Shown piece by piece: positions 1 to 12,387 of a stretch of DNA of 64,000 nucleotides. Origin of the DNA: Cenococcum geophilum 1.58 (Eukaryota; Ascomycota; Dothideomycetes; Gloniales; Gloniaceae); contig KV748214.1 in the NCBI GenBank assembly GCA_001692895.1, positions 496,001 to 560,000 on the forward strand. The letters run 5' to 3'. Position numbers and translations under genes: made by a program. The notes under the pieces are model-generated. The model was not told the origin of the DNA. It worked only from the letters and a program-made list of their open reading frames with translations, and ran no database searches. Positions within the stretch are counted from its first letter, which is position 1; every line of letters starts with the position of its first letter.

Positions 1-584
1 TCTATATACTCCGTTAGGTCGTTATCTATAGCCGTTTCCAAGTTAATTCCGTAGCCGTATTTAGTAATTCTTTCCTTTTAGTTAATTTCTATACTGTCGT
101 GTCTTGGTATATAAGGGTAGGTGTAAGGGTAGTCGTTAGGTTTAAGGTAAGGGTGTAAAGGTATATACGTGTCCTATTAACAAATCTACAGTTCTTAGAC
201 ACTGTAGACGATTCTTAGCAAAGATACAGTCCTCTAGGCGATCTAACGCGTCAATAGTTAAGTTAATACGTGGTTTTAAGCTTTAAGGATAACGTAGCTC
301 TCTCTAAGTAAAGATACGGTTCTCTAGGCGATCTAACGCGTTAGCAGTTAAGCTAATACGTGGTTTCGAGCTTTGCTATTGCGTATTTCCTAATCTGTAC
401 GTCTACTAATCAGTATCGGTATACTCGCTTTATCAACGTGCACGAATATCACTTGTAGTGGTACGTATGCGGTGTTAAAGTTGGTAGTTAGTTGTTGTCT
501 AGAAGTAAGGGGTTGCTCCAAGGTCAGGTTAGCTAACCTCGCTACGTGGTCTCGTGACCACGTTACATAATTAACGTTCCGACA
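1..584 (-). mobile_element. Left-truncated copy of the gag-only LTR element
   Basis: The sequence from 584 leftwards is the reverse complement of the 5' part of the element at 11689-14994: an LTR (414-584), then the repeated leader containing units like ACGTATTAGCTTAACTGCTA, then the start of the same gag-like frame. A translation of the minus strand near 160-1 gives residues resembling the ELTEKEW...YRYGIN start of the other copy. The element runs off the window, so its other LTR and target duplication cannot be checked. It is RIP-degraded. Confidence 0.75.
414..584 (-). repeat. LTR of the gag-only element (copy A)
   Basis: About 171 bp, matching in reverse complement the LTRs at 11689-11857 and 14826-14994. 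The minus-strand end reads TGTCGGAACGTTAAT and the other end reads ACCGATA, a decayed ACCGACA. Point differences between the copies are mainly C/T and G/A. Confidence 0.8.
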
Positions 585-1435
585 CTAAGGTCCGCCTTTA
601 GGTTACTAAAGAGATCCCTAACTAAGTAAATATTAATACTATAGAGCGCCGCAATATACAAGGATAAGTAGCAGAAAGAGATAATAATAGTAATATAGAA
701 GATAAATAAGAGTTTAAGAAAATCTTTAATATATATAATAAAGACCCCTAAGGCCTAACTTATAAGATTAAATAAAAATATTATAAGGATACAACCTGGT
801 AGCTAAAAGAAGACCTAAAGGGTTGTAAATAGGCTATATAGCGTTTCTATAAGCAATACCTTAAGAAGCTAGGACCCCTAAACTAGGTATAAAATAAGGA
901 AAAGTTACGCTAAGGTTATAGCCAACTACCGTATTAAAATTTATAGTGGTTAAGATGTTATAGAACTTTAACCAGTAGTTAAAGTTATTTAATTAGCCAG
1001 ATTCTTACTAAGAAATGCCATATAGACCAATTTAGGTAGTAGTATAGAGTTCTGCTAACCTTACTTACTAAACTAACTAATTAGGATTTTCTATACCTAG
1101 CATAGAAAATTGCCATTAGCTTAGTTAAGGGCGGTAAGCGGAACTAATATCTTTATAGTAAAAAATAGGCGACCCTAAACACTGCCTATTTTAGAGTTAT
1201 TTATTTAGTTTAGGGACTAAACCATCTAGGGGAGAGAAGTACTATTACGGCACTAACCTAACGCATACTATTTTATACTGTCTTATACTATTTCCTACTA
1301 TTAGCTAGCCTACTACTAGTACCTTAGCGGCCGGCCCTACTATTTATATATAATACCCCCTTTCCACCTTCTTCTCCTCTTTATACCATAACATAGTTAT
1401 TTAGTCTACTTTATTATAGCACTGTGACAGTTTAA
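585..1435 (-). mobile_element. RIP-degraded 3'-end fragment of an LTR element
   Basis: No gene is readable here. On the minus strand the stretch from about 1330 to 1080 resembles the 3' end of both the Copia element and the gag-only element: a CTAAGG..CTAGT segment at 1326-1314 followed by a hairpin at 1085-1110 (GATTTTCTATACC.. with its mirror). To the right, at about 1435, the Gypsy RNase H reading frame breaks off, so this is probably a separate fragment joined to it. The family is uncertain. Confidence 0.4.
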
Positions 1436-4391
1436 CTCTAGTGGTGTTATTTTCCAACTATAGTATACTACTAGGTGCTATGCGTCCTTATACCTCTATA
1501 GTAAGTATACTCCTAGTATAAAGTCTAATACGTTTGTTTCTACAACCGTATTTAATCCTAGTTAATAAATTTTAAGGATTGGCTCCTAGGTAAATAGCTC
1601 TTTAAGTTCCTTAAACAACTTCCTTTATTTATCTCCCTATGCCTATAATTCCTCTTTCTTTATAAGTTTAGTAAATAGTTTAATATTCTTTAACCACTAC
1701 GCTATAAACCTCCTATAGTAGTTGCAAAACCCTAGAAATAACCTTAACTATATTATATTTTCTAGTTCTTACTAACTTACTATAGCTTTAATTTTCTTTA
1801 GGTCTATATTAATATAACCTAGTTTAATAATAAATTTAATAAAATTGGTCTTCCTTATAAAGAACTTGTATTTTTTAATTGCTACTAATATCTATTCTTT
1901 TTACAGTCTTCTTAAAACCCATTTAACGTATTCCCCGTATTCTTCCTCTATCATTAAGTAGATAATAATATTATTAAGGTATGCCATAATAAACTCATTA
2001 AGGTATTCTCTTAATATACTATTAATTTACTTCTAAAACGTTACTAGTGTATTTATTAACCTAAATTATATAACTAATAGCTTATATAGTCCTTCTTTTA
2101 ACTTAAAGGCTGCCTTCTATTTATTGCCTTCCTTAATTCTAATCTAATAGTACGCCTATCTTAGATCTATCTTTATAAAGATTTACGCATTACCTATCCG
2201 ATCCTAGATTTCGCTAATTAAGGGTAAAGGATACTTATCCTTTTAAGTGATGCTATTTAACTATTTATAGTTAATATATAGCCTAAGTTTTCTGTTCTTC
2301 TTAGGTATAAACAATACTAAATAACCTGCTAATAATTGCGATAGTCTAATATATCCCTTTCGTAAGTTCTTTTAGATAAACTCTTTAAGTGCTCTTAACC
2401 CCTCTTAAGTAAGCTTATAGGTTAAAAAGAACCTTAAACTTATTCCTAGTTCTAACTCTATTTTATAGTCCTATACTATATAATCTGCTAACTTTTTACT
2501 TTCTAGGCTCTATAGCTTTTTGCTATACTTATAGTATCTTTTTAGTATATAACTTAAGCCTCGCTTAGTCTCTTTATATATTACTCTAACTTAGTTTATT
2601 ATCGCGTCTTATAGTGTTAAGTATCCTTAATATTAACCTAACCTATAATCTAGTTAATCTTTAGATTATATTTTTATAACTAAGGTATTTTTAATACTGC
2701 CTTATCCTATCCCAATAGTAGGATATTAAAAGACATCTTAATTTATCTCCCTTTAATAGTTATCTAAATAGGTCCTATTTTAAGGTTAATAATCCCTCCT
2801 TTATAGGCTATTAGATCTTCTAAAATTATAACTAATAGGTAAGGTTACTCCTTCTATCTATAAGGTAATCCTATTTTTTTAACTGCTATTAGTAAGATAT
2901 AGTTCTATATTACTCTACTATCTATTAATGCTTTAAACTGCTAATCTTACTAATTAACTCGTAAATTTAAGTATTATCCTTAAATTCCTTTAAGGGTCTA
3001 AGGCTCTACTACTAGCTCCCTCTAGTTCTATAGGCCTTTACTTTTCCTAACTATTAGCTACTTAATTCTATTATACTTAGCTTACTCTTTAGCTAATACC
3101 TAGTTCGCTTTTTATCCTTAATATACTATAGATATATATTCTCTAGGCATTCCTACTACTATTATCTATCTAAGCACTCTTCTATAAGGAATTTTTTTAG
3201 TTAAAGTATTAAGTCTTCTAACTCTTAAACTTCCGTTAAATACTATCTATATATATACTTAGCATTTTTATACTATTGCTTATTTAGCACCTAATATATC
3301 CTTATAGGGTATTTCCAATTCTTTTCTTTTGGATTCTTATATATTTTATATATATTGTCTACGTATATAATCTATAATAGCGTATAATATACTAGGTGCT
3401 TTAGGTTAACTCTTAACTTATTTTTATCTTTAAGTTTAAACCTTTATTATATTAATCTAAACGTTATAACTTTATTTATAGGTACTATAATATATCTCTT
3501 ACTTCTCTAGTCCTCTAATCGTTTCTTTAAATCCTTTAATATTATAATTAAGGCTCCCTTAATATAAGTTATAGCCTTCTCTATAATAGGGTGGTCCTAA
3601 ATAACTTATTTATCTAACTATATATAGAAATCTTCCTACTTATTATTATGTCGTTACCTATACTACTTTTAGTATAGCTACTAGAGTATATATAGCTTAT
3701 CTATAAGGAAGTACCTTTTTATTACTATATTATAATAGCCCTTTATATATTATTCTTTAAACCTAATAGGGATTCCTAAATCCTCTTTGTTTTCTAGTTT
3801 AATAAGCTACTTAGCTCTTAGCGTGCCTACCTTAGGCCTATTAGTAATTCTTTATATAGGTGCTTTATCCCTTATATAACCTAGTATACTAGTTCTCTAA
3901 TCTAGCTTTTGTTTTTACTATACGATAATTCTTTGCCTAAACTCTTTTATAGTTTCTTTTAGTTTTCGCCTTATAAGTAACTCCTTAAAGTCTTCCTACT
4001 TCTTAATCTTAGTATTAACTTTTCGATCTTACTACTAAGTCTTACTCGCAATTTCTTTAATAGTCCTTATTCTGTTGCTAAAATCTTAGTCCTATAGGAT
4101 TTTTAATCCTAAGCTTACTTCTATCTTAAGCTTAGCTCTAGCCTTAGTCTAACTAGGCTTCTTTAGTATTCTTATCTTATCTTAAAAGTCTTAAATTTTA
4201 CTTATTTTGTCTTAAAAATCTTATACCTTTAGGAAACTTCGTCCTAAACTTATTTATATATTACTAAACTAAGCCGTTACTTTACTCTATTAATTATTGT
4301 CTATTATAGGTCCTTAAGCTTACCTTATTTTATCTTAAGAATCTTAGTTATCTCTTATCTCATCTTAAAAATCTTAAGCCTATAGCCTTTT
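1436..4391 (-). pseudogene. Ty3/Gypsy pol (RT-RNase H), RIP-degraded
   Basis: Read on the minus strand, 2330 to 1690 gives a recognisable Gypsy reverse transcriptase: a RKNRKLR..INYK..LN segment, KDKYPLPLISEI, a KIDLR..YY.IRIKEG segment, the catalytic box as AYLNNIIIY where the family has YLDDIIIY, and LGFCNYYRRFIA at the start of the RNase H connection. RNase H continues to about 1440 and then stops making sense. Gln and Trp codons are replaced by TAG/TAA and both active-site Asp codons read Asn, as G-to-A RIP changes would give. The rest of the element, gag, lies beyond the Copia insertion at 10392-11688. Confidence 0.8.
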
Positions 4392-4586
4392 TGTTAGAAA
4401 CACAGGGCAAATCACTAATACTACTTAAGTAGATACAGTAATGGAAAAGGTTGTTATTCTAGATAGGGGAGGGTAAGGAACATTAAGGTTCCTCACTACG
4501 CTAGTGCCGCGACGGCACGTGACGGCAAGTTACCTCACGTGACGGTAATATACCGCACGTAAGGGCAAATTGCCTCATTCCCAACA
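4392..4586 (-). repeat. Copia LTR (3' LTR in element sense)
   Basis: 195 bp, TG...CA ends, nearly identical to 10197-10391. It contains three spaced short palindromes of the type GGCAANNTGCC within 4510-4575, which survive in both LTRs. Confidence 0.88.
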
Positions 4587-4724
4587 CTGGCAACTCTTCT
4601 TTTTATAGTTACTATCTATATATAAATAGATAGTATATAACAATACGACCGTGGGCAGACTATGGTAGAATTTGGTAGGTAATACGCCTTATTCTGCCGA
4701 CCCGGACTTCTACCAACCAATCAC

Positions 4725-4750
4725 GATTTTCCATCCCCGGGATGGAAAAT
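4725..4750. repeat. Hairpin of the shared 3' module (Copia copy)
   Basis: A near-perfect palindrome, GATTTTCCATCC and its mirror around CCGG, lies about 140 bp inside the 3' LTR. In element sense it is preceded by CTAAGGCGCTAGT and followed by ATTGGTTGG. The gag-only element has the same arrangement at 14574-14650, and a decayed one lies at 1085-1110. Confidence 0.7.
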
Positions 4751-4959
4751 TGCTATTAGCTCACTTACTACTAGCGCCTTAGTGGCCCTTGCCGCATCTT
4801 CTACTCCCTCTTAACCTAACCTTTAACTTATATACGTAGAGTATTTATATTAACAAACGTCTCTAGTGCCTTATTTGGGTTTACCTTCGTTATCGCATTT
4901 ACTAAGTTATCTTAGCTATTAATCCATTAAATTTTAAAGAGTTCTTAACGCTCGTAAGA

Positions 4960-7900
4960 TTGCTGTAGTGCTATAATATTAATTATAAGGCGCTTCTCCT
5001 TTATGGTACTAAGCTTAACTAAACACTTATAGAGGGAATATAAGTTAGTGTATACAATTATAGGGATAACGGGGAGTTTAAGTTAATCTGTAATTATCTT
5101 TAAGGTAGTTCTAATTGCAATTACTATATTAACTCCGCCGACCATTCTATATATCTCTAACGCTAGAACGCTTTAAGTAACGTATTTGCTCTTAGTTAAG
5201 CTCTAATAGATAAGATTACTATAGATTGTAAAGTCACTCTCTCTAGTAGATTTATTCGCGATAATAATCTTATATCCTAGCTAGGAGCTAAAATCTTTAT
5301 TGTTTATAAACAATTTATTAATAAATACAAAAAGCTTGGCGGTAGGAAGGTTAATAGGTACGTAGAGTAGTCCTCAATTAAGATGGCTCCTTTACTAGAA
5401 AAGACGCTTATTTAGGGCAAGAATATCCTCCTTAGTTAGTTCTTAGTATTAAGCGGCAATAGAGAGATTAAAGGAAGCTTTAGGTTAATAAATAGAAGCT
5501 ATATAAGCTCCGTAAGCGCGTTACTCTACATATCCTTACTTTGGAGAATTAACGTTAATAACGTTAATCTTCTTGCCTTAACCTTTCTGGCGTAGGGCAA
5601 TAGAATCCTTATTTAGGGAAATAATGCATCTATTAAAGAGTAATAGTGTTATTAAATTAAGTCTTTCCTTTAGCTTTGCTATAAGATTTGCCTTTATTAG
5701 CTTATCTTCTTTAAGAGCTAAGAATTAGTCGTCTCCTAAGATAATTATATTATTTATTTGCATGCTAACGATTCTAAATAGAGTTCCCGTAGCTGTAATA
5801 AGGAAGTAGGGATCGAATATAGAAGTAGTTATTAAAAGCTTCTCTTTATAGTGCTTGCTGTAAGTAGCCCACTAATAAGTTCCTGCCTCTGCGATTCTAT
5901 ATAGTGGCTTAAGCACAACTATAATTATATCTTCGGGATATTGGTGGCGAATTTGCTCTAGAAGGTATGCTAGTATTAAGCGCTAAAGGCGTGTCTCTAA
6001 TTAGGTATAGGCCTGGGTAATATCTCGCAAATAAACCGCCATTCTATTCTTTATTAAGGAGGGAGCTAGCGCAACAATAACTTGCTAACTAGCTCGTTAA
6101 ATTATAGGGGATTGTATAAGAATTACTTCCTTACCGTCGTTATTATAACCTTAAATAACTAGCCTTAACTTCTTAAATAGGGTATTAGTAGCTTTACCTT
6201 TAATCTTATTAACTATTCTTAACCTAAATATGCGAACCCTATTAAACTTAGTAGGGTTATACTTCTTAAACTTAAAGACTCCTCTTACAATAAGACCGTT
6301 AATCTCCTACTTATTAGATGCTTAGAAAGGAGCTCCTAAAGTTATAATACGGCCTTCCTTTTAGAGCTATTTTGCGAGCTTAAAGTTAGCCTTCTCTTTA
6401 GCTGTTATAAAGGCCATTAATAGCTCAACTCTATTCTTAATGGCGGTAATAAGTTACTCTTTAAAATTAACAAGGTATTAGCGGTTTTGTAATCCTTTTA
6501 GGCAACCTCTACCGCGTCGTAGTTGCGGCGTATCTACTACAATTATATTGGGGTCGTAGTCGCCTTCTAGGGCACGTTAATTGTGGTTCTCCTCTAGGGC
6601 ATCTCCTAGGGTATCTTCTAGGGTATCCTATAAAGGCTTGGAACTATTATCTTTATAATAAGGCTTAATAACAGTTAAACGGAATTAAGTAGGTCTATAG
6701 GGCATCTAAAGAGTATAAGTCTAACTATTAATTATAATAAGTTTATATAGGCCTAACTATTCTCCCTTTTTACGCTATACGCGTACCTTAGATTAGAGTG
6801 GCAGATTAAGCGTAGTTAAGGTGTTTAGGCTATTTCTTATTCCTAGTGCATTATTAACCTAGCGTATGGCGTAGAGATATTGTACCTCCTTTATTACCTT
6901 ATGAATTACCTTAGCTCGTTACATAATAGAGGGAGATAGTAGAGAATTGTTAGTTATTTAAGGGTAGGCGCTAAAGACTAGCAATATAGGTACGAGCCTA
7001 TCTAGGCCAGTAGTATCGTTAATAGCCTTAACAGCCATCTATAGGATAAGCTCTTCGCTAGCACCCTTTAGTTCTAAAGAAATAATCTTATATACGCGGC
7101 GTAATGGCGTATAGTATTATTCTACCTTTCTAATACTATTATATGCCTTAATAGGGACTTCCTTAACCTCAATTATTATTGCCTTTACCTATTATTAAAA
7201 CTCTGTAGATAAGAAGTTCTTTCCTATATTATAAATAATTTAATTAGGGGGTCCTAAGTAGACATTAATCTAGCATAATTAAAGAGTATCCTATGCGTTC
7301 CTAGCTAATATATCTTTTAAAAAGCGTGCGGCTTAGAAGGAGGTTAAGAAGTTAATAACTTAGAGTACTAGCTTGCCGCTAAGATATATAACATCTATAA
7401 TAATACAGAAGTTAAAGTCGTAGTTGTTTTTAAGGGTAAACTTAAATCGGCTAGGGGACTTCTAGTTTATTTAGCAGTAATAGCAGTACTTTATAAGATG
7501 TTTAATTGCCTTAACCTTAACTTTATAACCTACTTATTAAAGAACCCTAAGTAGTTAGTAAACGGATAGGTGGCTAAAATAACGATATAGTTAACGTAGC
7601 TTTAACTTAGTTAAGTGACTTTAAGCAACGCTCCTTTCTAGCTATTAAAGGAGTAACTAAGGGTAACCCTACTTATGTATAATAGGCACCCGATTATCTC
7701 CCTAAACAAGTATATTCTTAAGGTTATTAAGTTTAACGCCTAATTTGTTTATATTTTGGATATAGAATAGAAATGGGGTATTTGCGGGAATAATATAGAA
7801 AGTGATATATCCTAACGGGGTTTAGACCTTAATTATGCTAAGAGAGATTATAGTACCCTTATTAAAGCAAATTATATATTGGCCTGCCGTTAATTAGTTA

Positions 7901-8979
7901 ATCTAAACAGAACTATTAAGCTACTAAAAAGCTTAGACTTAAGGTTCTCCTACTATAGATACTCCTGCGGCTCTAGTATCTGGTATAATACTATAAAAGA
8001 CGTTCGCCGAGTATCTGTTATTAAAGGAGAACGCAGAACTTTTTTTTAGCTTATTAAAGATATCTAACCTTATAACAGAATGGAGCGTAGATTGGTTATT
8101 AAGGACAGCAACGGTTTATATACTATTTACCTTACCATATTTAATAAAGTATTAGTTAGGAGAGTAGTCCTTAATTTCTATATCTATAAGGAGCTGTTTA
8201 GCCTTATTAATCTTACCCTTAAGATCTTCTTCGCCTTTATATTAAACCAGGAAACTTTAGAAGTAGGCTATAGTAACTTCTTAGTTTCTAACATTTCGTG
8301 CGCTCTAGCGAAACTTATTATATACCTCCTTTTGTCTATTAAGGGGGTGTCTAGTTAACTAGTAATTTAGCTTCTTACAAATATAGTATTTCTTCTGCTA
8401 ATTATTGCGAAATGAACCTCCATAAGGACCTCTATAATTGCTTTATAGTTAACGTTAATCGTACCCTCTACTATATTCCCTGCTACGACCACTATATATT
8501 TAATTAGTCTAGTTATAATTATGTTAGTTAGCTAGGTTAATTAAAGTAGGTTAAAGTTGGGCGTTAAATTGCTATACTTCTTAAAAGCGTAGGGCGGTGC
8601 TAATAAAGGATCTTAATTAAGTATATACTCCTTTATAAGTACTTACAGGGTTAAAGAGAGCAAGGTTACATTCTTTAATACCTCGGCATGCGCTAATAAC
8701 TTAATCACATAGGCTAAAGTCCTCTTAATATAATTTAGATAAACCACGCTAAATTATCTAGAGTTAATTAAAAAGCTTTTAAAGACAATTAAGTCAAGAG
8801 GCACCTGGGTTTATAGCAATAATTCTTAAAAAGGTAGTCTCTCTCCACTCCAACATATACTGCTGCTTATTCTCCTCTATTTTAAAGTGGCATTTTATTT
8901 TATATATTATTCGGTTAAAATCGTATCCTTTTTCTGCCAAACGATTATAATAGAAGGTACTAGCTCGGCCCTTAAGCAT
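4960..8979 (-). pseudogene. Copia gag-pol polyprotein remnant
   Basis: Minus-strand translation shows a gag segment (8979-8794) with LKGRASTFYYNRLA..GYDF and a EEN..YMLEWR motif typical of fungal Copia gag. An integrase C-terminal part near 7150-6780 has EVPIKAYNSIRKVE and GASEELIL. An RT part near 5840-5720 has MQINNIIILGDD, where the family has a QTDDT-type box. RNase H near 5340-4990 contains LALEIYRMVGG and YTNLYSLYKCLVKL. Many TAA/TAG stops break each frame. Limits are approximate because domain edges are too decayed to set. Confidence 0.72.
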
Positions 8980-10196
8980 AACTAAATAAGTAATATGGTA
9001 TTAATTGGGTTCTAGTCTAACCTTCTAGCAACAGTTATAGAAGATGCGTAACTTTAAATTGAGGATATTATATAGTTCTCCGCTAAACTTCTTCTCCTAT
9101 TCTAAATAGAGCTTTATAAGCTCTGTAAGCATTTTTAAGGTGCCTCTAATTAGTGTTTAGCTGTATTGTATTATAGGCTATAATAGTAACATAGATCTAG
9201 TTGGCAGAGTTTAAAGGTTATTAAACCGCGAAGTAAGGGGATCTTGCGCTTATTAGGGGTTGTTAATTAAGGCTATAGGTTAAGCTGGTTAATATAAGGG
9301 AGTTAAAGACAGAGGTAGAGGTAATAGATATGGAATATTAGAACTTGTACCTAGAGTAATAGAGTTAGAACGTGTCTCTAGTAGTATATTACTTGGGTTC
9401 TATCGTAATTTAAGCTTCTTTATAGTGCGTAGTTGGTGCTTAATCTCTTATAGAGTCCATTTATGCTCTTCCTTTATATTAATAACGTGTTCCTAAATAT
9501 TGTCCCTAATACTACCCCCATCTATAGGAACAAATACTCTATACTCCTAAAGGAAGTTACGGAAGTCCTATATAATATCTTTATTTATAGGAACCTATAT
9601 TTCCTTTATCTATCTAATAAAGTCCTCCTTTATACAATATTATAGTACAATATCATTATATTCGCTATCTTTATAGTGTTCTATATAGTATACTAAGAAT
9701 CCATTTAGGTTTTATTACTTAGCGGTTATAAAGTTGGTTACGGCTCTATTTTATATCTCCGGGTTAATATCTTTCTTATACTTCTTTAGATAGGTTAACG
9801 CTATAGTAAGTAGAATTGACGAGGTATTATACATTAAAGGTAGGTAGGATTTTTGGTTTTATAGGATCTTATAGGTTTACTATCTAAAGGTAGGCAATTT
9901 AAGATATTGTTTAACGTGTTTTGGACATTAACTTAGAACTTTAGGTTTAGTAACACTTCTAACCTAAAGTACTTAACCAAATCTTTATAAACGTAATTGT
10001 TCTATATAATAGACGTAACTTAGTATCTCCTAGTACTTAGTAACACTTCTATTACTAGTTTTCTATAAGTTTAAGGTAGCATAGTATCGCCAGGATCCAT
10101 TCCATATAAGCGCATATAGCACCCCTGCACGAGACTGTCTCTTCTATTAATAACCTAGCTACTCTATAGTTAACTGTATATTTAACCACTAATTAG

Positions 10197-10391
10197 TGTT
10201 AAAAACATAGGGCAAATTACTAATACTACTCGAGTAGATATAGTAATGGAAAAGGTTATTATTCTAGATAGGGGAGGGTAAGGAACATTAAGGTTCCTCA
10301 CCACGCTAGTGCCGCGACGGCACGTGACGGCAAGTTGCCTCACGTAACGGCAATATGCCGCACATAAGGGCAAATTGCCTCATTCCCGACA
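10197..10391 (-). repeat. Copia LTR (5' LTR in element sense)
   Basis: Direct repeat of 4392-4586, same length, with scattered transition differences. In element sense it starts TGTCGGGAATGAGGC and ends TTTTTAACA. Confidence 0.88.
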
Positions 10392-11688
10392 CTTTTACCT
10401 TTATTAAGTGCTAAAGTGGTTTATCGTCCTATTTCTTTTATATTTTATAAAGCAATAGATATTATATTTAGTGGGGTCTTAATCCCTACTAATATTTCCT
10501 ATTCTATAGTGGAATTATCCTCTACTTCTTTTATAATATCTTTAAGGTCTATATACTCCTAATAAGCTACCTTTATTACCTTATTATTACTAAATATTTT
10601 ACCTATATTAAATTTATTATCCTTAATATCCGATCTATAAACTAGTTTATTAATTCCTTTAAACTTTAATAATTTTAGCTTCTATAGCTAATAGCTTACG
10701 CTATACTTAGCGTCTTTATAAATTTGGTATATATTATTATAATAAAACGCAAAACTCTTAATTAAATATTTTTTTGTTCCTTATAGCATATTATTATCCC
10801 TCTATATATATATATTATCTATTAGTTTTATTCCTTTTACTATATAGTAACTCTACCTACTTTTATAGTTTTTAATATAATAACCTTATTTTCCGCAATT
10901 TATATAAGCCCCTTTTTTAAACCATTTTTCTTACTATAGAGTCTGCCTAAACGTCTTCTGCTACTAAGATCCCTAGTTTAGCCTTTACTCCTTAAACCTT
11001 TAATTACTTAATCTTTATTCTTTAGGTTTCTATAATTTTTTTTTTTTTTTTTTCCTTTAGTACTACTTAGGTCTATTAGCTCTGCGCTATACTATAGTTT
11101 TTAATTTTAACTTTATTATTGCGTGCTTTGCGCCTTATATAACTATAAAACTCTATCCTAACCCTTCTTAGTCTGCTCTCTTTAGTAAATCCTATTAATA
11201 ATCTTAATTACTTAATTAATTAAATCCCTAAGAGTATCCATATCTTCTATTAGGATAATTATATCCTAGACTTTTACTTTAAGTCCCTGTTTATACTATG
11301 CTATAAGCGCCTTATTATTCTATTTAACCTATATTACTAATATTTAAAACTACGTTATATACTTAATTACTAAAGTCCTTTATACTAGGTTTTAAAGTTT
11401 TCTTTTTACTATAGTGGTTACCTTTAGGTCTTTAAATATTTACGTTAATCGTTTTATAAACCTGCTTTAACTTAAGAATATATACTATACCTCCTAGTTA
11501 GTAGTTGTTATACTATACTCCTATACCTCTATAAGGTAAAGTTTAAACTACTTAAGTGCCTTTCCCGTTAAGAATAATCCTATATAAGCGATTTAATCTA
11601 TAGGCATTTCTAGTTTAACTCCTTCCTATATAACCTTAAAGTGCATTTACATAAGGAATCCCCTAAGAATTACTTAATTAAGGGTAAC
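10392..11688 (-). pseudogene. Ty3/Gypsy gag, middle part, RIP-degraded
   Basis: Minus-strand translation from about 11650 gives PIDQIAYIGLFLTGKALK, a typical Gypsy gag core, and further on LIA.YKQGLKVKV, EDMDTLRDLIN and IKIINRIYQRE, a well-conserved fungal Gypsy gag stretch. The frame is broken by TAA/TAG only at plausible Gln/Trp sites plus at least one frame change. It continues leftwards into the pol at 4391 if the Copia element is removed, and rightwards to 14995 if the gag-only element is removed. A poly-T run lies at 11039-11051. Confidence 0.78.
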
Positions 11689-11857
11689 TGTCGGAACGTT
11701 AATCACGTGACGTAGTCACGAGACTACGAAGCGAGACTAACTGTCTAACCTTGGAGCAACCCCTTTCTTCTAACAACAACCAACTACTAACTTTAACACC
11801 GTATACGTACTACTACAAGTAATATTTATACACGTTGATAAAGCGAGTATACCGATA
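11689..11857 (+). repeat. 5' LTR of the gag-only element (copy B)
   Basis: 169 bp, direct repeat of 14826-14994 and inverted relative to 414-584. It keeps the CACGTGACGTAGT segment near its start. The 3' terminus has decayed from CCGACA to CCGATA. Confidence 0.85.
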
Positions 11858-11879
11858 CTGATTAGTAGATATATAGATT

Positions 11880-12240
11880 AGGAAATACGTAATAGCAAAG
11901 CTCGAAACTACGTATTAGCTTAACTGCTAACGTATTAAATCGCAGAGCTATCGCCCTATTTTAGTTAAAGGAGAAAACTACGTTACCCTTAAAGCTTAAA
12001 ACCACGTATTAGCTTAACTGCTAACGCGTTAAATCGCCTAGAGAACCGTATCTTTACTTAGAGAGAGCTACGTTATCCTTAAAGCTTAAAACCACGTATT
12101 AGCTTGCTAATGTGTTAGATTGCCTAGAGGACCCTTAAAGCTTAAAACTACGTATTAACTTAACTGTTAACGCGTTAGATCGCCTAGAGGACCGTATCTT
12201 TGCTAAGAATCGTCTATAGTGTCTAAGAACTGTAGATTCG
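11880..12240 (+). repeat. Leader repeats of the gag-only element
   Basis: Four imperfect copies of a unit built on ACGTATTAGCTTAACTGCTA, then ACGCGTTAGATCGCCTAGAG, then a short spacer occur between the 5' LTR and the coding frame. The same units are found, inverted, at 200-400 in copy A. Function is unknown; packaging or dimerisation of the element RNA is one possibility. Confidence 0.7.
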
Positions 12241-12387
12241 TCAATAGGATACGTACACACCTTTACACCCTTACCTTAATACCCTTACCTTAACATCTTT
12301 ACCCTTAACCACCCTTATACCTACCCTCTCGACTACCCTTATACTACCCTTATACCTACCCTTATACCTACCCTTATACCTATAACT

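Larger units (their letters stand above)
4392..10391 (-). mobile_element. Ty1/Copia LTR retrotransposon, complete but RIP-dead
   Basis: Two direct repeats of 195 bp (4392-4586 and 10197-10391) flank a 5.6-kb interior. The element is bounded by CTTTT at 4387-4391 and again at 10392-10396, a perfect 5-bp target duplication. The sense strand is minus: gag near 9.0-8.4 kb, integrase near 7.3-6.8 kb, reverse transcriptase and then RNase H from about 5.9 to 5.0 kb. Integrase before RT is the Copia order. It sits inside the Gypsy element, between gag and pol. No intact frame survives. Confidence 0.88.

Noticed and set aside
414..11857. A giant 11-kb element with terminal inverted repeats (414-584 against 11689-11857)
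   Set aside because: The same sequence occurs a third time in direct orientation at 14826 with a matching target duplication, so these are LTRs of two separate copies.
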